Shown piece after piece: positions 1 to 5,181 of a stretch of 15,634 bases of DNA. Under the pieces are notes generated by a model. The model searched no databases. It was not told where the DNA came from and saw nothing but the letters and a program-made list of their open reading frames with translations. The position numbers and the translations under genes were made by a program. The stretch comes from Cyanobacteria bacterium UBA5018 (GTDB lineage Bacteria > Cyanobacteriota > Cyanobacteriia > PCC-6307 > Cyanobiaceae), in assembly GCA_002396505.1 (NCBI GenBank), contig DGYA01000087.1, positions 7,970 to 23,603 on the forward strand. Direction: 5' to 3'. Each line of letters starts with the position of its first letter. The first letter of the stretch is position 1.

Positions 1-2
1 CT

Positions 3-80
3 CCGGCCGACTGCGTCTATAGAGAGCTCATCCGCCGGCCGGCTGCTTGTATAGAGAGCTCATCCGCTGGCCGATCTCAG
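3..80. repeat. 32-bp tandem repeat, two full copies plus a partial third
   Basis: Positions 3-34 and 35-66 are two 32-bp copies sharing the segment TATAGAGAGCTCATCCG and starting with CCGGCCG; a third copy starts at 67 (CTGGCCGATCT) and decays. There is no spacer between copies, so this is a tandem repeat and not a CRISPR. The array touches the left edge of the window and may be longer. Function is unknown. Confidence 0.75.
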
Positions 81-347
81 CCCGCAACTCGAGGTCGTAA
101 GGCGATTGGATCAGTCATGGCTGAGCTCCCTGGTGGATCGTCAGACAGGGCGGACAACTTTGCTGGTAGCGGGGGGGATAGCCGAACCACGGCCAAAGGA
201 GCTCTGATTTGCCAATAGCTCTCAGCTGGCTGGAGCGACGAAATGGCGATTGTTCAGTGCCTCCTAAACCCTGTTAGCTCTATATACGCCGGATTCCGTT
301 GCGATAGCTTGTCCCTGGTGTACAGTTTATTAACGCAACCCATTTTG
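81..347. other. Gap without a convincing gene
   Basis: I see no supported gene between the 32-bp repeat and position 348. The stretch holds the short dispersed element at 198-264. It also holds a minus-strand frame that looks coding but is broken by a stop at 115-117, which may be decayed protein-coding DNA. Confidence 0.5.
198..264. mobile_element. Degenerate copy 1 of a small dispersed element (MITE-like)
   Basis: Positions 217-257 match 4964-5004 at 35 of 41 bases, and the match extends more loosely on both sides. The left end GGAGCTCTGA (198-207) is an imperfect inverted match of the right end (GGAGGCACTGA on the minus strand). CTAA at 264-267 follows the right end, but the left flank reads CAAA, so any target duplication is degraded. 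The element is too small to encode a transposase. The copy at 4914-5011 is better preserved. An ATG at 243 lies inside this element and is therefore a doubtful gene start. Confidence 0.5.
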
Positions 348-548
348 ATGAATAAAAATCAGCTGCGTCCTGACTGTATGCCCCAGAGCGGCGCCCCCAT
401 TGAATATTTAAGTTCTGCTAAGGGGTGGGTTGCCGCTTCTTTTGTGGCTGTGAGCGAGAACGAGGACAGCAGCCGTTGCCTGATCCGAATTGGCGATTCC
501 GAAGCGCTTTCCCAGGTTTCTCTGCGGAGCCTACGTCTGCCGCAATAG
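348..548 (+). CDS. Possible small hypothetical protein, SH3-like
   Basis: A 66-aa frame begins ATG-AAT-AAA at 348 and ends TAG at 546-548. The central part reads GAPIEYLSSAKGWVAASF, followed by CLIRIG and a C-terminal LSQVSLRSLRLPQ. The pattern of a short charged or aromatic beta-strand followed by GW.AA.F is what one sees in small SH3-like (KOW/Tudor-like) barrels, but this is only a resemblance. An in-frame ATG at 243 would give 101 aa, but it lies inside a dispersed repeat whose second copy has ATC there, so I prefer 348. I see no clear ribosome-binding site. It stands alone, with repeat DNA on both sides. It could be a lineage-specific gene or a chance frame. Confidence 0.4.
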   Translation: MNKNQLRPDCMPQSGAPIEYLSSAKGWVAASFVAVSENEDSSRCLIRIGDSEALSQVSLRSLRLPQ

Positions 549-559
549 TCCTGCTACAT

Positions 560-611
560 AGACCCAATCCCTAGACCCACTCCCTAGCCCCACTCCCTAG
601 CCCTAGCTCCC
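560..611. repeat. 13-bp tandem repeat, three copies plus a degenerate fourth
   Basis: AGACCCAATCCCT (560-572), AGACCCACTCCCT (573-585) and AGCCCCACTCCCT (586-598) are head-to-tail copies. AGCCCTAGCTCCC (599-611) is a decayed fourth. They follow directly after the 66-aa frame. Confidence 0.8.
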
Positions 612-677
612 CTGGTAGTCCCTGGGGATATCAAGAGAATACTAGCTATGCCTGACTGGGCGAGTGGCTGGGATTGA

Positions 678-686
678 TGTTATAAT
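678..686 (+). promoter_or_regulatory. Extended -10 promoter-like element
   Basis: TGTTATAAT is a perfect TATAAT hexamer preceded by TGn, the extended -10 form. It sits in the most A+T-rich stretch of this gap. I see no good -35 hexamer at normal spacing. A transcript would start near 693 and run through the 17-bp repeat array, then antisense to the queD-like gene. No gene lies directly downstream on the plus strand. Confidence 0.35.
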
Positions 687-735
687 TTTTGCTATTAGGA
701 AGCTAAAACTACTCTGAAAATTCGCTCAATTGCAG

Positions 736-871
736 GCAACGCTTAGCCGTAAGTAACGCTTAGCCGTAATCATTACCTAGCCATAATCAATACATAGCCG
801 TAAGCAACACTTAGCTGTTAGCAAGGCTTAGCTGTAAGGAAGGTTAGGCTGCAAGCAATGCTTGGGATGGG
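736..871. repeat. 17-bp tandem repeat array, seven units plus a decayed eighth
   Basis: Units of exactly 17 bp follow one another with consensus GCAACGCTTAGCCGTAA: 736-752, 753-769, 770-786, 787-803, 804-820, 821-837 and 838-854. A decayed eighth copy spans 855-871. The central TTAGC.GTAA is best kept. The period is not a multiple of three and the frames contain stops, so the array is not a protein repeat. Confidence 0.9.
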
Positions 872-939
872 CACCGCTCGCGCGCTGCCTGGATTTGCTG
901 CTCGCTAGCGCAGCACGCGGTGTCGGCGGCAAGCCCTGG

Positions 940-1407
940 TCAGCCCAGGAACCAGTTGGGAACCGCTTCGTAGCAGGCGGCATTGTTTTCGTTTTCCCGA
1001 GCTTCCGTTTTCCAGCAGCAGCAGCGGCCGCCATCGCGGCTACGCAGCAGTTCGTTGGCCCAAGCCCACACCAGTTCGGCGCTGGCCTCCATGCCCACGT
1101 TGGCCATCACCCGCAGGTCGAGGGCCCCCTGTTCGTGTAGCTGTTGCCAGGTGGGCAGCAGGGGGTCGTCTGCGTTTACCAAAAAGGTGTGGTCGAACTG
1201 GGCGGCCAGGCGCGCCTCCAGGGCCTTGAGACTGGAGAAATCCACCACAAAGCCGCAATCATCCAGCGCCGTGGCCTGGAACCAGAGGGTGAAACTGCGG
1301 CTGTAGCCATGCACAAAGCGGCAGTGGCCTGGATGGCGCCACTGGCGATGGCTGCAGGGGTAACCCCGGAAGCTCTTGCTGCAGGTATAGACCGCGCGGG
1401 AGGGCAT
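940..1407 (-). CDS. 6-pyruvoyl-tetrahydropterin synthase / QueD-like protein
   Basis: A 155-aa member of the 6-pyruvoyl-tetrahydropterin synthase / 6-carboxytetrahydropterin synthase family. QueD enzymes of this family convert dihydroneopterin triphosphate to 6-carboxytetrahydropterin in queuosine synthesis. Visible marks are C9 and F13, a His-rich stretch at residues 20-28, C29-RFV-H33-G-Y35, GFVVDFSSLK (the conserved VDF motif), FDHTFLVN (catalytic Asp-His) and TEAREN near the C terminus. Typical QueD has HGH where this protein has HGY, so one expected zinc-binding His is replaced by Tyr. That points to a divergent subfamily, and the exact substrate is uncertain. The ATG at 1407 is the only good start. 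It is divergent from hisIE, with about 160 bp between the starts. Confidence 0.8.
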   Translation of the reverse strand: MPSRAVYTCSKSFRGYPCSHRQWRHPGHCRFVHGYSRSFTLWFQATALDDCGFVVDFSSLKALEARLAAQFDHTFLVNADDPLLPTWQQLHEQGALDLRVMANVGMEASAELVWAWANELLRSRDGGRCCCWKTEARENENNAACYEAVPNWFLG

Positions 1408-1444
1408 AGGGGAGGATCGAGTCGGTGGCCGCTTTGGGGCCCCC

Positions 1445-1457
1445 TGGAATCATTCCA
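1445..1457. promoter_or_regulatory. Palindrome in the queD/hisIE divergent region
   Basis: TGGAATCATTCCA is a perfect 6-bp inverted repeat around one central base. It lies between two divergent genes, where a regulator-binding site is plausible. No regulator is identified. Confidence 0.3.
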
Positions 1458-1478
1458 GTTCAATCCACCCCTGGCCGA

Positions 1479-1530
1479 CTTCCCCTGGCTGGCCTTGCTT
1501 AGCAGGCTGCCAGGGGAAGCCTGCCAGGGG
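1479..1530 (+). promoter_or_regulatory. Inverted repeat with two alternative 3' arms in the hisIE leader
   Basis: CTTCCCCTGGC (1479-1489) pairs perfectly with GCCAGGGGAAG (1509-1519), giving an 11-bp stem with a 19-nt loop. CTGCCAGGGG occurs twice (1507-1516 and 1521-1530), so the left arm could pair instead with the second copy over 8 bp. The region lies 37-88 nt before the hisIE ATG. It may form alternative leader hairpins. No run of His codons is visible, so classical his attenuation is not supported. Confidence 0.35.
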
Positions 1531-1566
1531 CGGCTCAGGCCAAAATTTCCGATTAGCAGCTCCCCC

Positions 1567-2262
1567 ATGTCCGCCAGCGGCCCGCCTAAAGATGCCCCGA
1601 TCAGCGCCGGCGACCTGATCGAAAGCCTGCGCTTCAACGAGGCCGGCTTGATTCCAGCCGTGGCCCAGGACTGGCTTGATGGCGCCGTGTTGATGGTGGC
1701 TTGGATGAATCAGGAGGCGATTGAGCGCAGCCTGGCCAGCGGCGAGGTGCACTATTGGAGCCGCTCCCGTCAGGAGCTCTGGCATAAGGGCGCCAGCAGC
1801 GGCCACATCCAGCGCTTGCGGGGGATTCGCTACGACTGCGATGCCGATGTTCTGCTGCTGACGATCGAACAGAGCGGCGATGTGGCCTGCCACACCGGGG
1901 CCCGCAGCTGCTTTTTCGAGCAGGCCGCCACGCCGACGGCGGGCGGACCCACCGCCCCACCGCCCCCGGCCGACATCTGCACCGAACTGATGCGCGTGAT
2001 TGAGGGCCGCCGCGACCATCCCCAGGCTGACAGCTACACCAACAAATTGTTAGCAGGGGGAGACAACCGCATCCTCAAAAAGATTGGCGAAGAGAGTGCC
2101 GAGTTTGTGATGGCCTGCAAGGACGACATAGCCGCTGAAATCGCCGGCGAAGCGGCCGATATCATCTTTCATTTGCAGGTGGCCCTGGCCCACCACGGCG
2201 TCAGCTGGCGGCAGGTGCAGCAGGTGCTGGCCGAGCGGCAGGGGGCGCCAAGGCGGGGCTAA
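1567..2262 (+). CDS. hisI: Bifunctional phosphoribosyl-AMP cyclohydrolase / phosphoribosyl-ATP pyrophosphatase (HisIE)
   Basis: Histidine biosynthesis, steps 2 and 3: the C-terminal HisE domain removes pyrophosphate from phosphoribosyl-ATP, and the N-terminal HisI domain opens the adenine ring of phosphoribosyl-AMP. 231 aa. HisI spans about residues 15-118, with WSRSRQELWHKGASSGH, the metal-binding DCDAD and CHTGARSCF. A Pro/Ala/Thr-rich linker follows. HisE spans about 136-215, with SYTNKLL, ILKKIGEESAEFVMACKD and EAADIIFHL. The ATG at 1567 fits the HisI N terminus; the frame stays open upstream to 1144, but that part lies antisense to queD. The TAA (2260-2262) interlocks with the TAG of the opposing protease gene (4-bp overlap). 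Confidence 0.95.
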   Translation: MSASGPPKDAPISAGDLIESLRFNEAGLIPAVAQDWLDGAVLMVAWMNQEAIERSLASGEVHYWSRSRQELWHKGASSGHIQRLRGIRYDCDADVLLLTIEQSGDVACHTGARSCFFEQAATPTAGGPTAPPPPADICTELMRVIEGRRDHPQADSYTNKLLAGGDNRILKKIGEESAEFVMACKDDIAAEIAGEAADIIFHLQVALAHHGVSWRQVQQVLAERQGAPRRG

Positions 2263-3245
2263 GGGCCCATTTTGCCTCCAATTGCTGGAGCCTCTGAGCC
2301 AGGTGCTAGAAGGGCAAAGCCAGCTGCTGGAACTGCAGAGCCAGCTGCTGGAGCGGCAGACCAGGGCTGTCCAAATTTACTTGGCAGGCTCTGCAGCCAG
2401 CGCCAGGTAGCTCGATCGCGGCTGGTTAGCCGCAACACCGGCGGGCCAGCGGGGCTGGCGGCCATGGCGTCCCCGCTCTGGTCGCTGTGGCCCCATAACC
2501 CGAAGGCGTGGCCCAGTTCATGCAGTGCTGCGGCTTGGATCACCTGCTGCCTTTGCCCTGGATTCACCCACACGATCACCCTTGGTTCGAGCAGTTGCTG
2601 TTGGCGCCGCCTCACCAGCACCAGGGCCAATTGCGAGCGGCCATTGCTGGCCCGATGCCTGCCGTTGGCCTCCTCGCGGCGGGGGGGACGGCGCCGCAGC
2701 AGCATTACCTGGGCCCGCTGCGGATCATCCACCCGCTGCAGCCGCACTAATTCCCCCCAGCTGGTCAGGGCAGCCTCGACGGCCCCAGACCAGCGCTCGG
2801 CCTCAGCCGCAGCTCCTGGGCTATCGGCCGCTGGTTCAATCCAGACGCACCAGGAGGGCAAAATTGCCGGCCCCCAGGGGCTGGTGGCGATCCGCTGGCG
2901 GTAATCGGCGCCTGGTGGTTGAGCTGGCTGTGCATAGCGCTCGGCAAGCAACCGCTGGCCTCGGCCAGCTAGCTCCGCTGGCGGTTCGAGCGGCGAGATG
3001 GCCAGGGCTGGTGGGCAGGGATCTTGCCCGGTTAAGCCTCCGGGGGGCACGGCTATTGAGGCAATTGTCGTTGATGAAATTGCTGCTCGGTAGGAAGCTG
3101 GCTTGGCGGCTGCTGAGGAAAGAGTGGCTGAGAAGACAGTGGCTGCTAAGAAACCAGTGGCTGAGGAAACAGTGGCTGCTAAAAAACCAGTGGCTGCTAA
3201 AAAACCAGTGGCGGTGGCTGCGATTAGGTAAATGCCTCTTCCCAC
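2259..3245 (-). CDS. Secreted metzincin-like zinc metalloprotease
   Basis: 328 aa from a GTG start. Residues 242-253 read HELGHAFGLWGH, the HExxHxxGxxGH zinc-binding site of metzincin (matrixin-like) peptidases. A Met follows in SGDAM, a plausible Met-turn. The N terminus (residues 1 to about 50) is Ala/Thr/Phe-rich and hydrophobic, built from 15/18-bp DNA repeats, and could serve as a signal peptide or membrane anchor. The catalytic part is roughly residues 90-290. The last 40 residues are low-complexity Ala/Pro/Gly, made by 21-bp DNA repeats. The start is the first possible one after an in-frame stop and has AGGA 8 nt upstream. It lies 44 bp downstream of the DUF2214 gene on the same strand. 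Substrate unknown. Confidence 0.75.
   Translation of the reverse strand: MGRGIYLIAATATGFLAATGFLAATVSSATGFLAATVFSATLSSAAAKPASYRAAISSTTIASIAVPPGGLTGQDPCPPALAISPLEPPAELAGRGQRLLAERYAQPAQPPGADYRQRIATSPWGPAILPSWCVWIEPAADSPGAAAEAERWSGAVEAALTSWGELVRLQRVDDPQRAQVMLLRRRPPRREEANGRHRASNGRSQLALVLVRRRQQQLLEPRVIVWVNPGQRQQVIQAAALHELGHAFGLWGHSDQSGDAMAASPAGPPVLRLTSRDRATWRWLQSLPSKFGQPWSAAPAAGSAVPAAGFALLAPGSEAPAIGGKMGP
2297..2359. repeat. 21-bp tandem repeat, three copies, in the 3' end of the protease gene
   Basis: Copies at 2297-2317, 2318-2338 and 2339-2359 begin AGCCAG(C/G)TGCT. The last two differ at only three bases. On the minus strand they encode Ala/Pro/Gly-rich sequence in the protease tail. On the plus strand one frame reads as coiled-coil heptads (SQVLEGQ, SQLLELQ, SQLLERQ) but has no start. 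Confidence 0.8.
3094..3231 (+). other. Lysine/alanine-rich frame antisense to the protease N terminus
   Basis: Between TAG (3091-3093) and TAA (3229-3231) the plus strand is open for 45 codons and reads repeated AAKKPVA and AEETVA blocks, like basic tails of some DNA- or RNA-binding proteins. It has no ATG and no visible ribosome-binding site. It may be a decayed gene tail or a by-product of repeat composition; the opposing protease frame is the better-supported gene. Confidence 0.2.
3124..3207. repeat. 15/18-bp tandem repeat in the 5' end of the protease gene
   Basis: Five head-to-tail units of 15, 18, 15, 18 and 18 bp begin GTGGCTG (3124, 3139, 3157, 3172, 3190). The last two, GTGGCTGCTAAAAAACCA, are identical. 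All units are whole codons long, so copy number can change without a frameshift. On the protease strand they encode the repeated (A)ATGFLA and ATV(S/F)S blocks of its hydrophobic N terminus. Confidence 0.85.
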
Positions 3246-3289
3246 AGGATTTTCCTAGGGGTTTGGACCGACACTGGTTTGAGCATGCA

Positions 3290-3793
3290 TCAGAGGCCTT
3301 GGCCGTAGTTTGCTAAGCCAACGCCCCGGGCCATCAGCGTGGCGACCAGGGGGATAAGGGCAAAGCCGGCCAGCTCGATGTTGAGAATCCAAGCCAGGCG
3401 ATTGGCCAGCGCTTCACTTACTTTTGGCAATTCACCCTTGCGCAGGGGGATGGCCCAAAGAATGTAGGTGATTGTAGGATAAAGAGAAAGGGTGCCAACA
3501 GCTATATACAGCCCCACCTTCCACCAGAAGACTGGATTTTCTGTATAGAACTCTGCCCCCTGGCCGAAATAAAGCACCCGCAGGATGCCACTGCCCAGCA
3601 GGGCCAGGGCCGCCAGTCCATACACCACATCGGTAATCACCATCAAGGTGGCATCGGCCTTGTTGGGATTTGGTTTGATCAGCCGCCGCTCCAGCACCAG
3701 GGCCCCAAAGCAAACCATGATGCTGAGGTAGTGCATGTAGGCCACCCCGGCGCGGGGCAGCAGCTCGGGAGGGATGGCGGCAAGCAGGGTCAT
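3290..3793 (-). CDS. DUF2214 family membrane protein
   Basis: 167 aa, integral membrane protein with about four transmembrane segments: near the N terminus (YMHYLSIMVCFGALVLE), then VVYGLAALALLGSGILRVLY, then WWKVGLYIAVGTLSLYPTI, then a C-terminal helix with IELAGFALIPLVATLMA. The layout and the motifs RVLYFGQG and NPVFWWKVGLY match the DUF2214 family of uncharacterised bacterial membrane proteins. The ATG at 3793 is chosen because an upstream GTG extension adds only a non-conserved, charged tail. It is the first gene of a probable two-gene minus-strand unit with the protease. Function unknown. Confidence 0.75.
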   Translation of the reverse strand: MTLLAAIPPELLPRAGVAYMHYLSIMVCFGALVLERRLIKPNPNKADATLMVITDVVYGLAALALLGSGILRVLYFGQGAEFYTENPVFWWKVGLYIAVGTLSLYPTITYILWAIPLRKGELPKVSEALANRLAWILNIELAGFALIPLVATLMARGVGLANYGQGL

Positions 3794-3937
3794 CGGTTGA
3801 CTTGGGTCGGCATGCAACCGTAGCCAGCATCGAGATGCCCCTGGGCCAGGGCCCTTGGATTGGGCGGCAGCCATGTGGTTTTGGTTGGCGGGTTTGTGGG
3901 CTCGGCCGGCTCGGCTGATCTGCTAGGTAAGTACTGA

Positions 3938-4126
3938 TGCCAGTTTGCTGATGCCAGTTTGCTGAAGCCAGTAGATTTATTGCTGGATTTCATTCCAGTG
4001 GCAGGCTTCTCCGACGATCTGGTGGCCCTCACCACCTTGCTCACTTTGTGTGGTGGTCATCGCAGCCCAGCGATCCGCCTGCGGGCAAAGCGCAGACTGG
4101 ATCGCTGGTTCCCCCCAGGCCGCTGA
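3938..4126 (+). pseudogene. N-terminally truncated YkvA/DUF1232 family remnant
   Basis: The frame before the TGA at 4124-4126 reads PVDLLLDFIPVAGFSDDLVA and then LTTLLTLCGGH, SPAIRLRAKRRLDRWFPP. This is the core and C terminus of a YkvA-like (DUF1232) protein, whose family motif resembles PxDLIPDFIPxxGxxDD. The frame opens only at 3938, after a TGA at 3935-3937. I find no matching N-terminal half upstream in any plus frame. The break coincides with a direct repeat of GATGCCAGTTTGCT just before the homology. No ATG is present; a TTG at 3959 is the only early candidate and would give about 55 aa. The next gene starts 5 nt after the stop, so the two probably once formed an operon. Confidence 0.6.
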
Positions 4127-4131
4127 TCACC

Positions 4132-4452
4132 ATGGCCAGCCTCAGCAACGCACAACTAGATGACCTGCAGGCCTTCATCAAGGACTGGCTGCGCCATACC
4201 GGCCGCACTCAGTCGGATCTACGCCGGGCGCTGCAGGCCAGTTCGATCCGCATGCCGGTGTTGATCGACGAGCTGCAGCGCACCTACGGACAGGAGGGCT
4301 TGGTGGGGCTGGCAGCCCAGCTCTGTGGCATAGAAGAACGCTGGCAGGGGGAAGAGGGCTGGATCCGGCCCCAGCGAGCGCTCGGCCTGGATGATTCCCT
4401 CGATCAACTGGATTTGCTGTTGCGGGAAATTCGCCAGGATCAGCTGGCCTGA
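4132..4452 (+). CDS. Conserved hypothetical protein
   Basis: 106 aa, soluble and largely helical. The N-terminal half reads LDDLQAFIKDWLRHTGRTQ, then SDLRRALQASSIRMPVLIDEL, which has the feel of a small helix-turn-helix or helical-bundle domain. GLVGLAAQLCGIEERWQ follows, then an acidic C terminus. I recall similar short proteins in picocyanobacteria but know no function. The ATG at 4132 starts just after the ykvA remnant; a GTG at 4048 in the same frame lies inside that remnant and is less likely. The stop codon lies within a 40-bp tandem duplication. Confidence 0.7.
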   Translation: MASLSNAQLDDLQAFIKDWLRHTGRTQSDLRRALQASSIRMPVLIDELQRTYGQEGLVGLAAQLCGIEERWQGEEGWIRPQRALGLDDSLDQLDLLLREIRQDQLA

Positions 4453-4512
4453 AGCTGCCAGGGCCGGTGCTTCCAGGATCAGCTGGCTTAAAAGCTGCCA
4501 AGGCCGGTGCTT
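4434..4512. repeat. 39/40-bp tandem duplication across a stop codon
   Basis: Units 4434-4472 and 4473-4512 both begin CCAGGATCAGCTGGC and end GCCGGTGCTT; a third start, CCAGG, follows at 4513. The first unit holds the last codons and TGA of the 106-aa gene. The second repeats the same codons (QDQLA) and ends them with TAA, so a read-through of the first stop would meet a second one. Confidence 0.85.
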
Positions 4513-4549
4513 CCAGGCAGAATGGAGGGGCAGCTCCGAAGTTGAATCG

Positions 4550-4801
4550 ATGGCAATCCGCCAAGCTCTGCAAGCTGCGCTGGCAATCGGCAGCCTCAGC
4601 TTGGCCCTGGTGCCTGGCCTGGCCCAGGCCCAGGTGGAGAGCTATTTGCTAGGGCCCGGCACCAACGTGGGACCAAACACCAAGGTGGTGCCCAAGAACT
4701 GCGTCACAACTGTGGACGGAACGGTCACCTGTGATACCCAGCTGCAAAACTCCCCCAGCGACACCCCAGCCAAGCCCCAGTACAGGCTGTTCACCAACTG
4801 A
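4550..4801 (+). CDS. Small secreted protein, conserved hypothetical
   Basis: 83 aa with a clear Sec signal peptide: a basic start (MAIRQ), a hydrophobic core (ALAIGSLSLALVPG) and a likely cleavage site LAQA/Q near residue 28. The mature part is about 55 aa and contains YLLGPGTNVGPNTKVVPKNC, TVTCDTQL and a C-terminal PAKPQYRLFTN. Two cysteines, about 13 residues apart, could form a disulfide in the periplasm. I recall similar proteins in marine and freshwater Synechococcus, but the function is unknown. The start ATG at 4550 fits the signal peptide; the frame is open upstream but crosses the repeat. Confidence 0.75.
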   Translation: MAIRQALQAALAIGSLSLALVPGLAQAQVESYLLGPGTNVGPNTKVVPKNCVTTVDGTVTCDTQLQNSPSDTPAKPQYRLFTN

Positions 4802-4913
4802 GTTCAGTGGCTCAGCCCCGGCACCAGCAAGGCTTGCTTTAGCCAGGCTTGGTTATCCTCCGTGCCAAGCAAACCCAGGTTAGGTAAGCCCCGGCTGAGC
4901 AAACTCTGGCTAA

Positions 4914-5011
4914 GGAACCTCTGAAAAACCGAGCCAAGCCCAATGGAGTCCTGATGCCGCAATGGCTCTCAGCTAGCTGGGGCGGCGAAATCGCGGTTGT
5001 TCAGAGCTTCC
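4914..5011. mobile_element. 98-bp MITE-like element with terminal inverted repeats and CTAA duplication
   Basis: The left end GGAACCTCTGAAAAACCGAG (4914-4933) and the reversed right end GGAAGCTCTGAACAACCGCG (from 4992-5011) match at 17 of 20 bases. CTAA flanks both sides directly (4910-4913 and 5012-5015), as expected for a 4-bp target duplication. IS5-group elements duplicate YTAR targets, which fits. There is no coding capacity, so it would depend on a transposase elsewhere. A related copy lies at 198-264. The element sits about 170 bp upstream of psiE. Confidence 0.7.
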
Positions 5012-5130
5012 CTAAACAAGCCCTAACTGTTGACTACCCTGGGGTGGCTTGAGCTGAATTTACAGCCCTGCCCCCCTTGGTCTTGCCTGTCATCCGCAGA
5101 CTGTGTGCACCAGCATTGTTGCCTGCTCAC

Positions 5131-5142
5131 TTCCCTAGGGAA
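5131..5142. promoter_or_regulatory. Palindrome upstream of psiE
   Basis: TTCCCTAGGGAA is a perfect 12-bp palindrome about 40 bp before the psiE start. It could be a regulator-binding site. It does not resemble a cyanobacterial Pho box. Confidence 0.25.
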
Positions 5143-5181
5143 ACCCCTCTGTGTTAATCCTCTCCTGCTGATTCGAGGCCT

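Larger units (their letters stand above)
549..939. other. Gap of about 390 bases: tandem repeats and one promoter-like site
   Basis: No gene is supported here on either strand. The stretch holds 13-bp repeats (560-598), an A+T-rich segment with an extended -10 promoter element (678-686) and seven to eight 17-bp tandem repeats (736-871). It ends downstream of the queD-like gene, which reads toward it. Confidence 0.6.
4802..5181. other. Intergenic gap of 380 bases containing a MITE-like element
   Basis: No gene is supported on either strand. The gap holds the element at 4914-5011 and a perfect 12-bp palindrome TTCCCTAGGGAA (5131-5142) about 40 bp before psiE. The remainder shows weak internal repetition (AGCAAAC at 4868 and 4898). 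Confidence 0.6.

Noticed and set aside
3..80. CRISPR array
   Set aside because: The 32-bp copies are directly adjacent with no unique spacers.
702..724. Third end of the MITE-like element (CTAA then ACTCTGAAAATTCG)
   Set aside because: Only one end is visible and the match is short; no right end is found nearby.
1144..1566. Upstream extension of the hisIE frame
   Set aside because: It is antisense to the well-supported queD-like gene and has no HisI similarity; the ATG at 1567 fits the family start.
4865..4924. 30-bp tandem repeat (AGCAAAC at 4868 and 4898)
   Set aside because: Only about 19 of 30 bases match, and the second copy overlaps the left end of the MITE-like element, so chance similarity is likely.
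5140..5165. Pho box upstream of psiE
   Set aside because: Only one weak half-site (GTTAATCC) is present; tandem 8-bp repeats with 3-bp spacing are not seen.
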